Positions 27,775-35,965 of a stretch of DNA of 64,000 nt are shown in pieces; the first letter of the stretch is position 1; each line of letters begins with the position of its first letter. Location: NCBI RefSeq assembly GCF_024746835.1, contig NZ_CP080531.1, positions 992,001 to 1,056,000 on the forward strand, read 5' to 3'. The DNA comes from Mesorhizobium sp. AR02. GTDB lineage: Bacteria > Pseudomonadota > Alphaproteobacteria > Rhizobiales > Rhizobiaceae. A program made the translations under genes and the position numbers. The notes under the pieces are model-generated. The model worked only from the letters and a program-made list of their open reading frames with translations. It did not search any database and had not been told where the DNA came from.

Positions 27775-28173
27775 TCATTCGGTCACGGTGTCGCCATGGC
27801 GGTGGACGACTCTCCACTGGCCGTCCTCCCGGCGATAGACCTGAGTGACGCGCAACGTGTATGTGCGCGGCTTGCCGTCGACCGAGACGGACGTGCGCTC
27901 CAGTCCAGCTGTGTAGGCCATGTCGCCGATCACGTCGTACGCCTGCACCTCGAAGACGAAGAACGTGCAGTTCGAGAAGCTCTTTCCCAGATAGACGAAG
28001 AGGTCATCAATCTCGGCTTGACCGTTGGCGTTGCGCCACGCACCGAGAACGGTGACCGGCTCACGATGGGACCAGAGCGCCCGGCGTGGCGCCGGGTCAC
28101 CATTGTGGAGGGCAAGCTCGGCCTGGTACAGCGGGTTCTTCACCCACGCCAGGAAGTCTTCACGGTCCTTCAT
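27775..28173 (-). CDS. NTF2/SnoaL-like (DUF4440-type) protein
   Basis: 132 residues. The C-terminal half carries the family block FVFEVQAYDVIGDMAYTAGLERTSVSVDGKPRTYTLRVTQVYRREDGQWRVVHRHGD, typical of SnoaL-like ketosteroid-isomerase-fold proteins. The start at 28173 follows AGGAAG. Function unknown. It converges with the methyltransferase gene (147 bp gap). It is not closely related to the broken NTF2-like gene at 26473. Confidence 0.85.
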   Translation of the reverse strand: MKDREDFLAWVKNPLYQAELALHNGDPAPRRALWSHREPVTVLGAWRNANGQAEIDDLFVYLGKSFSNCTFFVFEVQAYDVIGDMAYTAGLERTSVSVDGKPRTYTLRVTQVYRREDGQWRVVHRHGDTVTE

Positions 28174-28553
28174 CTTCCTAGCGTCCTCCCTGTGCAGCGC
28201 CTTGTCACAATCCGGTAGATTGAATTTCGAAGCTTTTGGGCGTTTGGCATGATCGAACCGCTACTAAGGATGTTTCGACTTATCCGGAGGCTGAAATCAG
28301 CAATCGGTAAAATGATTTTACAAACCGCCTACAGGCTGGTGCAGATGGGAGGCCGATCGGAGATCAGGTCTTCCTGAGCGCGACCGACCTCGCGACGAAG
28401 AAGGGCCCGATCGAGCAGCCCAGCGCCGCCAAATGACGCGATGGTCAAGGCGCTAATCTATGAATCGGTGTCGGGCAGACGTCGGAAGAAATCATCCTTA
28501 CAGTCTGGTGGCGGAAGATAGCCCGCCACCAGAACGTTAGCGAAAGCCGTGGC
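28174..28553. other. Non-coding stretch
   Basis: No convincing gene on either strand. It contains the hairpin described at 28504-28533 and a short segment near 28345-28435 that reads like a broken coding end but that I cannot assign to a family. Confidence 0.5.
28504..28533 (-). terminator. Strong hairpin downstream of the secreted protein gene
   Basis: Perfect 11-bp stem TCTGGTGGCGG / CCGCCACCAGA with an 8-nt loop, beginning 21 nt after the stop codon of the gene at 28554-28829. There is no T-run after it on either strand, so it is an atypical terminator or an mRNA 3'-stabilising stem. Confidence 0.5.
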
Positions 28554-28829
28554 TTATTTGGAGCCGCCAAGTGCCTTCAATTTCTCGCAGAACTGGGCAT
28601 GCGGCTTGCTCATCGCCGCGTCGTTGCATTCCTTCATCATCTTGTCCTGATCGGCCTTAGCCATGCCGGCCCAGGCTTTTTTCATATCGGCGTCCGGCTT
28701 CATCGTCTTCATGCTCGCGTCGGTGAAGAACGGCGCCATCATCTTGGGCTCGTCAAGCGCGCCGGCAAGCGCCGCGCCGCCGACAATGGTGAAAGCAAGT
28801 GCGCCGAAACACGCAGTTTTGAAGCTCAT
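28554..28829 (-). CDS. Small exported protein of unknown function
   Basis: 91 residues. The first 22 form a signal peptide (basic FKTA, hydrophobic core, cleavage near GGAALA-GA). The mature part of about 70 residues is helical, rich in Met, Lys and Asp (MKTMKPDADMKKAWAGMAKADQDKMMKECN) and has two cysteines that could pair. Likely periplasmic. I do not recognise a family. A strong hairpin follows its stop codon. Confidence 0.7.
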   Translation of the reverse strand: MSFKTACFGALAFTIVGGAALAGALDEPKMMAPFFTDASMKTMKPDADMKKAWAGMAKADQDKMMKECNDAAMSKPHAQFCEKLKALGGSK

Positions 28830-29230
28830 GGAATTATCCTTCCCTACTCATTTGCCCCGACCGTCGCTTGCGATCAGGTGCGGTTTCTAGTGCCATATAA
28901 GCGACATCTAAAAGATGGCGGATATTAGGACGCCGCTTCACAAATCGATGCATCCTTGAAATAGCATTGCGGCAAAAGGCACTTTTCCGACAAAGCGTTG
29001 CTGGCATGCTCGGCGCATGCGCCCTAGCCGCTTGGGGGAAGGCATGGATGCATGGGCTCCAAAATCAGGCAGTAAAAGCTATCACCCCCATTCATGCAAT
29101 TTTCCGAGCCCTTCATCAGGCGCACTTCCTGCTCCAAGCTGGATATCGAGGAGGCAATGTAGGTCGGCGCTGAACGGTCACCAGCCAAGCGAGCCGCCGG
29201 CGCCGAGCAATGAATACCTCGGGGTTCGAG
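28830..29230. other. Non-coding stretch
   Basis: Nothing recognisable. It should hold the promoter of the minus-strand secreted protein gene near 28830-28930. Confidence 0.4.
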
Positions 29231-29518
29231 TTACCAGCCGTAGCTGAAGGTAGCGCCGACACCGCCATCGCCGCTCTGCGCGACATTGGCGTGGGTATTC
29301 CTTCCGAACTGGAAAATACCGTAGGCGTTGTCATTGCCGTGCTGCTGCAGGGTGGCGGAATGGCCGTTGTCCTCTTGCTGGATGATGCCCAGATTGCCGC
29401 GGTCGTTCTGGCCGATGCCGGCTGCGTTGCCATGTCCGGACTGACGGATGCTGGCGCCGTGCAGGCCGCGATACAGCGAATAGAAGCCGAGTCCAGTCGA
29501 CATGGCCCCGACGTCCAC
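29231..29518 (-). pseudogene. Curlin-repeat (CsgA-like) protein, 5' end missing
   Basis: The reading frame carries four to five imperfect repeats of the curlin type, Ile-x-Gln-x-Gly-x2-Asn-x-Ala (IRQSGHGNAAGIGQ, IIQQEDNGHSATLQQ, HGNDNAYGIFQF, ANVAQSGDGG). Curlins are secreted and nucleate amyloid fibres on the cell surface. A signal peptide is required, but none is present. The only start is a GTG at 29518, and the frame is closed by a stop about 50 nt upstream. I interpret it as the C-terminal part of a broken gene. Alternatively the start lies in another frame past a lesion. Confidence 0.6.
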
Positions 29519-29593
29519 ACGATACGCCGGGGCATTCCCATCCTTCTGGCCTATATCGAGCGCCTAGGACGCTGGGCAGATGCCCACGATACT

Positions 29594-29872
29594 TGGACGA
29601 GCCGTCAAATCCGCTCATTACTCGATCCGGCCCGGAAGGAAACGAAAATCCTCGCGGCCCTGGCACTGCTGCTCGTCGCAGCCGCCTGGACCTTCTTCGG
29701 CATCCTCGAGGATATCGTCAGCGGCGATCCGCTGGTACGCACCGACGCCGTGTTCCAGCGAACGTGGATCCCCTGCTGCCCCGGGAGAGTGATCCAAAGG
29801 CTCTGGAAAGGCAATCAAGGCAGATGGGCGTCGAACCGCAGTGACCAGAAAACAATCGGTTCCAGGCATTAG
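29594..29872 (+). pseudogene. Possible N-terminal fragment of a PAP2-type membrane phosphatase
   Basis: The frame shows one hydrophobic segment in ETKILAALALLLVAAAWTFFGI followed by EDIVSGDPLVRTDAVF. This resembles the start of bacterial PAP2-family lipid phosphatases, where a helix precedes a DE-V-x-G-x-T-x2-FD motif. The catalytic motifs (KxxxxxxRP, PSGH, SRxxxxxHxxxD) are absent; the frame loses similarity after about residue 45. Assigned from a short match only. It is adjacent to the curlin fragment on the other strand. Confidence 0.35.
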
Positions 29873-29918
29873 CCGAGAAAGTAAGATTCAAAAGCGTGGC
29901 CGAAGGGCTAACCAAACG

Positions 29919-29946
29919 AAAAAAGCCCGCCCCGGCGTTAGCGGGC
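29919..29946 (-). terminator. Rho-independent terminator
   Basis: On the minus strand, stem GCCCGC/GCGGGC (6 bp, 10-nt loop) followed by six T. It would stop transcripts coming from the DUF899 gene or from the small frame at 30050-30253. Confidence 0.65.
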
Positions 29947-30332
29947 CTCTGTCGCTTCTCACTTACCTGCAAGGAAACAGGCGCCTCTAAAACTTCGCCC
30001 CCTATCGGAGAGGCTTTAAACCCAAATCAAAAAGGCTGCCGACGCGGTGTCACGAATTAGTGTTCACACCTGGCGGCACAGGCTGCACCGTGACTTCGAA
30101 AGGCGCTTGTTTAATCAGTGTCGGCTTCTCGCAACGGCGGGACGGGTCGCGGCGTTCTTTCGGTAGCTGTCGAGCGGTCCGGCCGGCTTCGGCAAGATTG
30201 GTCATGTCTCGACCCTCGACCAGCTTCCATTCGGCAAGCATCGGTGACGACAACAGTCGGACCAGCAGCAGAAAGCCGGCCGGCTGTTTTCATGCGCACA
30301 TCCGTAAGCTGCTGCAGGCGAAGCTTCCCCGG
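29947..30332. other. Mostly non-coding; one weak small reading frame
   Basis: A minus-strand frame at 30050-30253 (67 codons) ends in PTLIKQAPFEVTVQPVPPGVNTNS, which looks protein-like, but no family or clear ribosome-binding site supports it. Confidence 0.3.
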
Positions 30333-31022
30333 CTATTCCTTGTTGAGGTAGTTCTTTTCCAGGAATTCGGACCTGAAGTTCTGTGGCGGCGTGGGAATAT
30401 CCGGCCGCCCCTCCGGCGTAAAGTCCATGAGATTCCAATACGGCCAGACCGTGTCGACATGGTTCCCCGACAACTCGGTTCCCCAGAAATGAAAGATCTT
30501 TCCATCCCGCCTGCTGAATACATGCATCACCGGCCATTGCATATCATCGGAATCTCCCTGGCATTTGTAATCGGCTTGATAGGCAGAGTCCGAGCCTGAG
30601 ACCAATGCGATCTGCGACCATCCGCGTTTTTTGGCCCAGGCGTTGATCCGTTCGGCCGAGGCTTTGGCAATGGCGACAAACGCAGCGTTTTCAGTGACCT
30701 GATACCAGCTGCGATCGAAGCCATCGACCAGTGACGTACAGGAGGGACAGGGATTGTCCCAGTTCGGACCATACATGAAGGAGTAAAGCAGCAGGGTGTC
30801 CTTGTCCCCGAAGAGCTCGGAGAATTTCACACGCTTCCCTACTTTCCCATCGTTGGCCCATTGGAAGACGTAGTCCTCCTTCAACTGTCCGCCGAGAGGG
30901 AGATTGCGGCGCTTTTCCGCCACGGATTTTACTTTGTCGACAAGCTCTTGTTCGTCTTTGAGCAACGCGTCGCGCGCATCGCGATACGCTCTGCTTTCGT
31001 TTGGATAGCGCAGTTCACTCAT
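30333..31022 (-). CDS. DUF899 family thioredoxin-like protein
   Basis: 229 residues from the ATG at 31022 (GGAGGAGAG upstream). It matches DUF899 proteins: FQWANDGKVGKRVKFSELFGDKDTLLLYSFMYG, then PCPSC (a CxxC pair), SGSDSAYQADYKCQGD and FHFWGTEL near the end. These are cytosolic thioredoxin-fold proteins of unknown substrate, often found beside regulators of detoxification genes. Neighbours give no further clue. A terminator lies about 390 bp downstream. Confidence 0.85.
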   Translation of the reverse strand: MSELRYPNESRAYRDARDALLKDEQELVDKVKSVAEKRRNLPLGGQLKEDYVFQWANDGKVGKRVKFSELFGDKDTLLLYSFMYGPNWDNPCPSCTSLVDGFDRSWYQVTENAAFVAIAKASAERINAWAKKRGWSQIALVSGSDSAYQADYKCQGDSDDMQWPVMHVFSRRDGKIFHFWGTELSGNHVDTVWPYWNLMDFTPEGRPDIPTPPQNFRSEFLEKNYLNKE

Positions 31023-31176
31023 GACCGTCTCTCCTCCTGAAGCCAGCACTCAAGTGCACTCTAGACGGCTGGCTGCGGCACATTGCAACACTACCAGCGC
31101 AGGCTCGCCTGAACTGACAAGTTTCGCGCCGCCTGCAGCGGCACGGGAAGATCCGTCGTTGCGCCAGCAGGCTGGT

Positions 31177-31608
31177 TCAACGGGCGATCATACGTCGCAG
31201 CCAGCCAAAGATCCTGTTCCCGCTAATCGCCGCCCGGACTCGCGTGGCAGCCCATCGCGCTCGCATCGTAGCACCGACGTGGCAACTGCAGACGATTTCG
31301 TGCAATTGCCAGTCGGCGATTTCGAAAAAGCGCTTGGCCTCACCATATGTGTCGTCCTTCAGACCCAACGTCCGAAATACCGGATCCTCAAAAGCTACGC
31401 TGATTGCCGACCCGTCGCCACGCGCCACATCACGTGCTTCCCAATCAAGATATTCAGTACCCGTTAGCGTTCCAAGGCATCGCTCGGGATGTCGTTCGAG
31501 AAGCTCTGCCCAACGTTCGATCCGTTGGTTTCGAGTCAATGTTGAGTATGGCGCCGAGGGTTCGACCTCTGCGATTGCATGCAGTTGATCGAGTGTTTGG
31601 TGTTTCAT
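31177..31608 (-). CDS. Hypothetical protein
   Basis: 143 residues from the ATG at 31608, preceded by AAAGGAGCAG. The N-terminal half has TRNQRIERWAELLERHPERCLGTLTGTEYLD, a helical segment. The middle block VARGDGSAISVAFEDPVFRTLGLKDDTYGEAKRFFEI resembles short proteins common in rhizobia without assigned function. The C-terminus is basic (RIFGWLRRMIAR). No signal peptide or membrane helix. The good ribosome-binding site and codon pattern support a real gene. Confidence 0.65.
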   Translation of the reverse strand: MKHQTLDQLHAIAEVEPSAPYSTLTRNQRIERWAELLERHPERCLGTLTGTEYLDWEARDVARGDGSAISVAFEDPVFRTLGLKDDTYGEAKRFFEIADWQLHEIVCSCHVGATMRARWAATRVRAAISGNRIFGWLRRMIAR

Positions 31609-32379
31609 CGTCTGCTCCTTTCGATAGGTTGAAGCGACCACCGCTTAACGCTAATTATCGCGCCGTAACCCGCCGACAAGGCCAGGATCGGCGGCATAAC
31701 GGGCGCGGCGTCACCCGATCCAGAGACCCTGCCGATTCTGTAAGCGACAACCGGACCGATAAGGTTGTTGGCGCGGCGCGAAAGGCGCCCGGCGAAGCCC
31801 CTCGGACGCGACGGGGTTTCACGCGACAGTGATGCGTCTTTGTGAAACCTCCGGCGAGAAAGACTTCTTGGGGTTTAAGTGTCGTCACCCCGATCAGGAC
31901 GGCGGCGGATGGCAGAACTGACACCAATCGCGGTCCAAGGACCACAGCGGCAGCGACGGTCGCGCCCTGGTGCCACTGCCCGCTGTCGGCCGGTAAGGAC
32001 TACCGTGCCATGAGCTTCGCCCGCGTCCCCACAAATAGTCTGGCCGATCCCAGAACGTGCTAAAGTCCCGTCTGCGCGGAAACGTTATCCGAAGGCGATT
32101 TTCTTTATATATTTCAAAAGATTGGCCTGAAAAAAGTACGGTCAAGCCCCGGAAACCGGTGACGGTACTTTTCTAGAACGTCAAGCTGCGGATGAAAAGT
32201 ACCGTCAAATTGATCTGCTGACCTTCACGTCTAACGCTGCCCTCGTTTGCGCGGAGCCAAATAAATCAATGGCTTAGGCAGTCGATGACTTCAGTTGATG
32301 ATGTAGGTCTGATAGTGAATGAAATGAACCGCAAAACGTTGCTTTTTCTGCGAAAAACTACGCCGGAGCACTCCGGACT
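31609..32379. other. Intergenic patchwork without a recognisable gene
   Basis: Short frames occur on both strands but none has family features. The right part becomes AT-rich and holds the AAAAGTACCGTCA repeats at 32131-32207. Confidence 0.5.
32131..32207. repeat. Cluster of three AAAAGTACCGTCA repeats including a perfect inverted pair
   Basis: Copy 1 at 32131-32144 (AAAAAGTACGGTCA), copy 2 inverted at 32160-32173 (TGACGGTACTTTTC), copy 3 at 32194-32207 (GAAAAGTACCGTCA). Copies 2 and 3 form a perfect 14-bp inverted repeat with a 20-bp spacer. Further copies lie inside the two long direct repeats. This looks like joined ends of a mobile element. Confidence 0.7.
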
Positions 32380-32642
32380 ACGCTAACCCTCACTCCCACT
32401 CAATTGTTCAAACAGGGTATAACTCATTGAAATCACTGGCAAATATTTTTCAGCGCCGCGTAAATGCCGACATCAAGACCGTCAAAAACTTACGCTTTTG
32501 ATTTTAAAGGGAAAATCGCCAAAATAAAATATTTTGAGGTTTCACCAACTATCGGAACCAATCGGGCGATTCTTGCACTTTGCGGCATTCGACGGCGCGC
32601 CCAAGCCGTCTCGAAAAGTACCGTCGCCGCTCCAACTAGGGC
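32380..32642 (+). repeat. Long direct repeat, copy A (about 260 bp, AT-rich)
   Basis: Aligns along its length with 44914-45187 in the same orientation. A 32-bp block is identical (32490-32521 versus 45036-45067), and overall identity looks like 80-85 percent by eye. Near its right end it carries GAAAAGTACCGTCG at 32613-32626. It ends about 20 bp from the point where nuoH is broken. It has no protein-coding potential that I can support and is probably a non-autonomous or decayed mobile element end. Confidence 0.75.
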
Positions 32643-32658
32643 ATTTTTCGTTGCAAAA

Positions 32659-32868
32659 TCAATGGACCCCGTCCGCCACCGGCTGCAGCAGCCCATGCCA
32701 TCCCACACGCATCGGCCCCATCCTCTGCTGCATGCGCCCCGCGATCTTGCGTTCCAGCCAGGTCAGCGGCAAGGGCAGCAGCAGCAGGATCGCAATCAGC
32801 AACGCGACCTTGAAGACGATCAGCCCAAGAGCAACGACGAGTTCCATGATCCGAGGCCACTCGTTCAA
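32659..32868 (-). pseudogene. NADH-quinone oxidoreductase subunit H (NuoH), N-terminal fragment
   Basis: 69 codons. A transmembrane helix is followed by [34 protein letters not shown], the conserved first cytoplasmic loop of NuoH (ER-x-G-x-Q-x-R-x-GP-x-RVG-x-x-G-x-LQ-x-x-AD). Full NuoH is about 330-350 residues with eight helices, so about 80 percent is missing. The similarity stops at 32665, next to the end of the long repeat copy A (32642), so insertion or recombination there cut the gene. No other nuo gene is nearby. Confidence 0.8.
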
Positions 32869-33215
32869 CGGGACGAGACCCGCGACCCGATTAGCACTGC
32901 GCAGTGGTCAGGCTGCGCGGGCGTGGCAATTGCCAACGGTGGCGCAACCTGTGCAATGATATCACAGCCTTGCCATCGCTGGCTACGATCCGTGCGGCGC
33001 GGCGCTTGGCCGGGACGGCAAGGCGAAGCGAACTGCCATTCAATATTGTCTCGTACATTTTCGATAGAGCGCTTATCCTCGCGCCCGATCAACCGTGAAG
33101 CTCGTGTCGGAACGCAGCCTCAAGGCGACGCCCGCGCTTCCTACCAGTTTTGCCTGGCACCTGGCGTTTTGGGACTGAGTGTTGCGCGGCGCGGCAACAG
33201 GGTAAGGGGCGACCC
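32869..33215. other. Intergenic stretch
   Basis: No supported gene. It lies between the start of the NuoH fragment and the truncated YbhB gene; both starts point outward from it. Confidence 0.4.
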
Positions 33216-33497
33216 ATGCAGCTCAGTTCAAGCAGCTTTGCGAACGGTACGACGATCCCGCGGCGCTTCACTTGCGACGGTGAGGATCGTTCCCCTCCCC
33301 TCGGCTGGACTGGCGCTCCAGCCGGAACCGGCAGCTTTGTCCTTCTCTGCGATGATCCAGACGCTCCGGCAAAGATCTGGTATCACTGGGCGGCCTATGA
33401 CATTGCGGCCGATTGTGTAGGGTTGGCCGAAGGTGCCGCCCAACACGCTGTCCTGGCCGACAATGTGAACTGGCGGTGGGCGCTGTCTGCCAATTGA
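33216..33497 (+). pseudogene. YbhB/YbcL (PEBP, Raf kinase inhibitor-like) protein, truncated
   Basis: 93 residues from the ATG at 33216. LSSSSFANGTTIPRRFTCDGEDRSPPLGWTGAP and FVLLCDDPDAP...WYHWAAYDI are the ligand-pocket blocks of PEBP-family proteins. Similarity stops after about residue 76; the remaining tail to 33497 is foreign. Family members are 150-190 residues and end with a conserved GPCPP...HRY region that is absent. The function of bacterial members is unclear. Confidence 0.8.
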
Positions 33498-33596
33498 GCT
33501 ATAGTAAGTGATCGAGCACCGTAGAAAGTGGCCGTAGTTTCGCCAAGTGCATCCAGCGGCCCAATTTCGCTGTTCGCAAGCACGCGTTTCTTGTGA

Positions 33597-34547
33597 ATGG
33601 CGCTCGTTGCCATGACCACGCCGATCGTCCTGCCTTGGCCGTTGCAAAGCCTCCTGGAGGCGGTAGCGCGGGCGGTGCTGCAACCTGGCGACCGGCCTCA
33701 CATCGATTTCTCGCGACCGATCGGCGAGGCCGCACTGGTATCGCCGGACTCCGTGTCGTGGCGCGTGTTCAAGAACCCGCTTTCACTGTTCATCGGCGGC
33801 GTCACCGCCGTGATCATGGAGCTTGCAGAACCGCGGGTGCGCACCGGCGTATGGGAGCATACGTCTTTCCGCCTGAATCCAATTCGGCGACTGCACAGCA
33901 CGGGGCTCGCTGCCATGGTGACGATCTACGGTTCCCGCATCACGGCCGAGGCCATGATCGCCCGCGTTCGGCGGATACACGACCGGGTCGCAGGCGTAAC
34001 ATCGTCAGGCGAGGCGTATTGCGCCAATGACCCCGACCTTCTGAACTGGGTTCACGGCACGGCGGCGTACGGCTTTGTCCAAGCTTATCACACCTATGTG
34101 CGGCAGCTCTCCGCATCGGAGCGCGACCGCTGTTATGCCGAGGGCGTTCCCGCCGCGCGCCTTTTCGGCGCCACAGGCGCACCGGAATCGGAAGCCGAGC
34201 TTGAAACGCTGTTCCATGCGACAGCCGGACGGCTGGATCGCTCGGCCATCGTGCTCGAATTTCTCGAGATCATGCGTTCGGCGCCTATCCTGCCGCTGCC
34301 ACTGAGGCCGGCACAGCACCTGCTGGTGTCGGCTGCCGTTGATCTGGTGCCTGGTTGGATGCAGGCGCTGTTGGGGCTCACCGGGCACGGCTTGCACAGC
34401 TGGGAAGCCGAGACGGTCCGGCAGGCAGGGGCTTTGGCGGATCGCCTCGTCATGGAAACCAACCCGGCCGTTCAGGCCTGCCGGCGGATGCGCCTTCCGG
34501 CCGACTATCTGTATGTCCATCGCAGCGCAGTCGGCGCCCGTCCATGA
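33597..34547 (+). CDS. Oxygenase MpaB family protein (DUF2236)
   Basis: 316 residues. FKNPLSLFIGGVTAVIMELAEPRVRTGVWEHTSFRLNPIRRLHSTGLAAMVTIYGS and NDPDLLNWVHGTAAYGFVQAY are family blocks; His-rich turns in the DUF2236 fold bind haem or a b-type cofactor in characterised members (latex-clearing protein, MpaB). An ATG at 33612 is an alternative start. The stop overlaps the next start by 4 bp. Substrate unknown; oxidation of a hydrophobic compound is the usual role. Confidence 0.87.
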   Translation: MALVAMTTPIVLPWPLQSLLEAVARAVLQPGDRPHIDFSRPIGEAALVSPDSVSWRVFKNPLSLFIGGVTAVIMELAEPRVRTGVWEHTSFRLNPIRRLHSTGLAAMVTIYGSRITAEAMIARVRRIHDRVAGVTSSGEAYCANDPDLLNWVHGTAAYGFVQAYHTYVRQLSASERDRCYAEGVPAARLFGATGAPESEAELETLFHATAGRLDRSAIVLEFLEIMRSAPILPLPLRPAQHLLVSAAVDLVPGWMQALLGLTGHGLHSWEAETVRQAGALADRLVMETNPAVQACRRMRLPADYLYVHRSAVGARP

Positions 34548-35271
34548 TTGTCTTGTTCACGGATTTCGGCTTGCACGGCCCCTACACGGGCCAGATGAAG
34601 GCTGTGTTGCACCAGATGGCGCCGGGCATCCCCGCGATCGACCTCTTCTCCGATGCGCCGGTCGGCAATCCCAAGGCGTCGGCTTACCTGCTGGTGGCCT
34701 ACGCGGAATGGTTCCCTGCGGGAACCGTCTTTCTCTGTGTCGTCGATCCAGGCGTCGGAGGGACGCGGCCGTCCGTCATCGTCGAGGCCGACGGTCGCTG
34801 GTATGTCGGCCCGGCAACGGCCTGTTCGAGCTGATCCAGCGCCGCGCGGCCAAGACGTTGAGCTGGGATATCGACTGAAGGCCAGAGCGCCTGTCCGCCA
34901 GCTTCCACGGGCGTGACCTGTTTGCCCCGGTCGCGGCGATGCTGGCACGCGGTGAGCCGCCGCCCGGCAGGCCGCGCCTAGATGAAGCAGATCGCCGTAG
35001 AGACTGGCCGGAGGACCTCGCCGAGATCGTCTATATCGACCATTTCGGCAATGCCATGACCGGCCTGAGGGCGGCCAGGCTGCCGGCGGGCGCAAGGCTC
35101 GCCGCAGCAGATCGCCTGCTGGAGGCCGCGACGACCTTCAGCGATCGGCCGCCAGGCACGGCCTTTTGGTACGAGAACTCGAACGGGCTTGCCGAGATCG
35201 CTGTCAATCAAGGGCGGGCGGACGGTGAGCTCGGTCTCGTGATCAGCAGTCCTGTGGAAATCGTCCTTTGA
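34544..35271 (+). pseudogene. S-adenosyl-L-methionine hydroxide adenosyltransferase (DUF62), frameshift plus stop
   Basis: The frame starts MIVLFTDFGLHGPYTGQMKAVL and has VVDPGVGG, both hallmarks of SAM hydrolases and the related chlorinase/fluorinase, which cleave SAM to adenosine and methionine. At about 34817-34821 the conserved YVGPGNGLF motif is broken by loss of one G. In the corrected frame a second lesion appears: TGA at 34876-34878 where Trp is expected (SWDID-W-RPERL). The C-terminal part (VYIDHFGNAMTGL to SSPVEIVL) is otherwise intact. Total length would be normal (about 240 residues). Two lesions favour true decay. Confidence 0.88.
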
Positions 35272-35309
35272 ACGAAACCGGTTGTCCGTCACGGCGTTGA
35301 TCTATTGCG

Positions 35310-35465
35310 ATGCGCAAATCAACGAAACAAGGCCCGGGCGCCGATCTGCCGAAGCTGCAAAAAGGCGATGACAAGGCGCGGGCGAAGACCGGCAACAAGC
35401 GCCTTGCCGAGCAGATTCGCAAGGTTCTTGCCAAGCACTATGCGAGAAAATACCGGGCGAGGTGA
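35310..35465 (+). CDS. Small basic protein of unknown function
   Basis: 51 residues from the ATG at 35310, rich in Lys and Arg (16 of 51), with a helix-like RLAEQIRKVLAKHYARKY C-terminus and no cysteines. No clear family. It lies between two cytosolic enzyme genes, 45 bp before the pterin dehydratase, and could bind nucleic acid. The reading frame and spacing are the only support. Confidence 0.5.
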   Translation: MRKSTKQGPGADLPKLQKGDDKARAKTGNKRLAEQIRKVLAKHYARKYRAR

Positions 35466-35510
35466 AAACCGCGATCGCTACACCCGGAATGAGCACGAAG
35501 GGAGGTTGTC

Positions 35511-35846
35511 ATGACCGATGGTATTGCTCAGAAAACCTGTACGCCCTGCCGCGGTGGCGTCGCGCCGCTAACGCAGGAGGCAGCCGAGGGCTATCTGTCC
35601 CAGACCCCTGGCTGGGAACTGGAGGAGGGGCGCCTGCTGCGCCGCAAATTCAAATTCGCGGACTTCCGTCAATCGCTCAGCTTCGTCGACAAAGTTGCCC
35701 GATTGGCGGAAGAAGAACGGCATCATCCCGACATCTGTTTCGGCTGGGGTTATGCGGCAGTCTCGCTGCAGACACACAAGATCAAGGGATTGCACGAGAA
35801 CGACTTCATCATGGCCGCGAAGATCAACCTCATCGCCGGTTCGTAG
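35511..35846 (+). CDS. phhB: 4a-hydroxytetrahydrobiopterin dehydratase
   Basis: 111 residues, normal for pterin-4a-carbinolamine dehydratase. It shows WELEEGRLLRRKFKFADFRQSLSFVDKVARLAEEERHHPDICFGWGYAAVSLQTHKIKGLHENDF, including the HHP catalytic histidines and the downstream T-H of the active site. It regenerates quinonoid dihydrobiopterin for aromatic amino acid hydroxylases. Ribosome-binding site GGGAGG upstream. No phenylalanine hydroxylase gene is in the window. Confidence 0.92.
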   Translation: MTDGIAQKTCTPCRGGVAPLTQEAAEGYLSQTPGWELEEGRLLRRKFKFADFRQSLSFVDKVARLAEEERHHPDICFGWGYAAVSLQTHKIKGLHENDFIMAAKINLIAGS

Positions 35847-35965
35847 AGAGGGCACCCGGCACCCAACGGCCGGAACGGGGTCCAAAAGCTCGCATTCACG
35901 ATTGGCCGGTTAGCGCGATTTCGGACACTCAATCGTGGCGCCTGAGTACGGAAGAAGGTCGTTGA

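Noticed and set aside
27581..27817. 78-codon minus-strand frame between the methyltransferase and NTF2-like genes
   Set aside because: Overlaps the methyltransferase end, and the amino acid pattern fits no family; likely chance.
33395..33619. 74-codon minus-strand frame overlapping the truncated YbhB gene
   Set aside because: Protein-like stretch but no family match, and it runs antisense to recognisable YbhB sequence.
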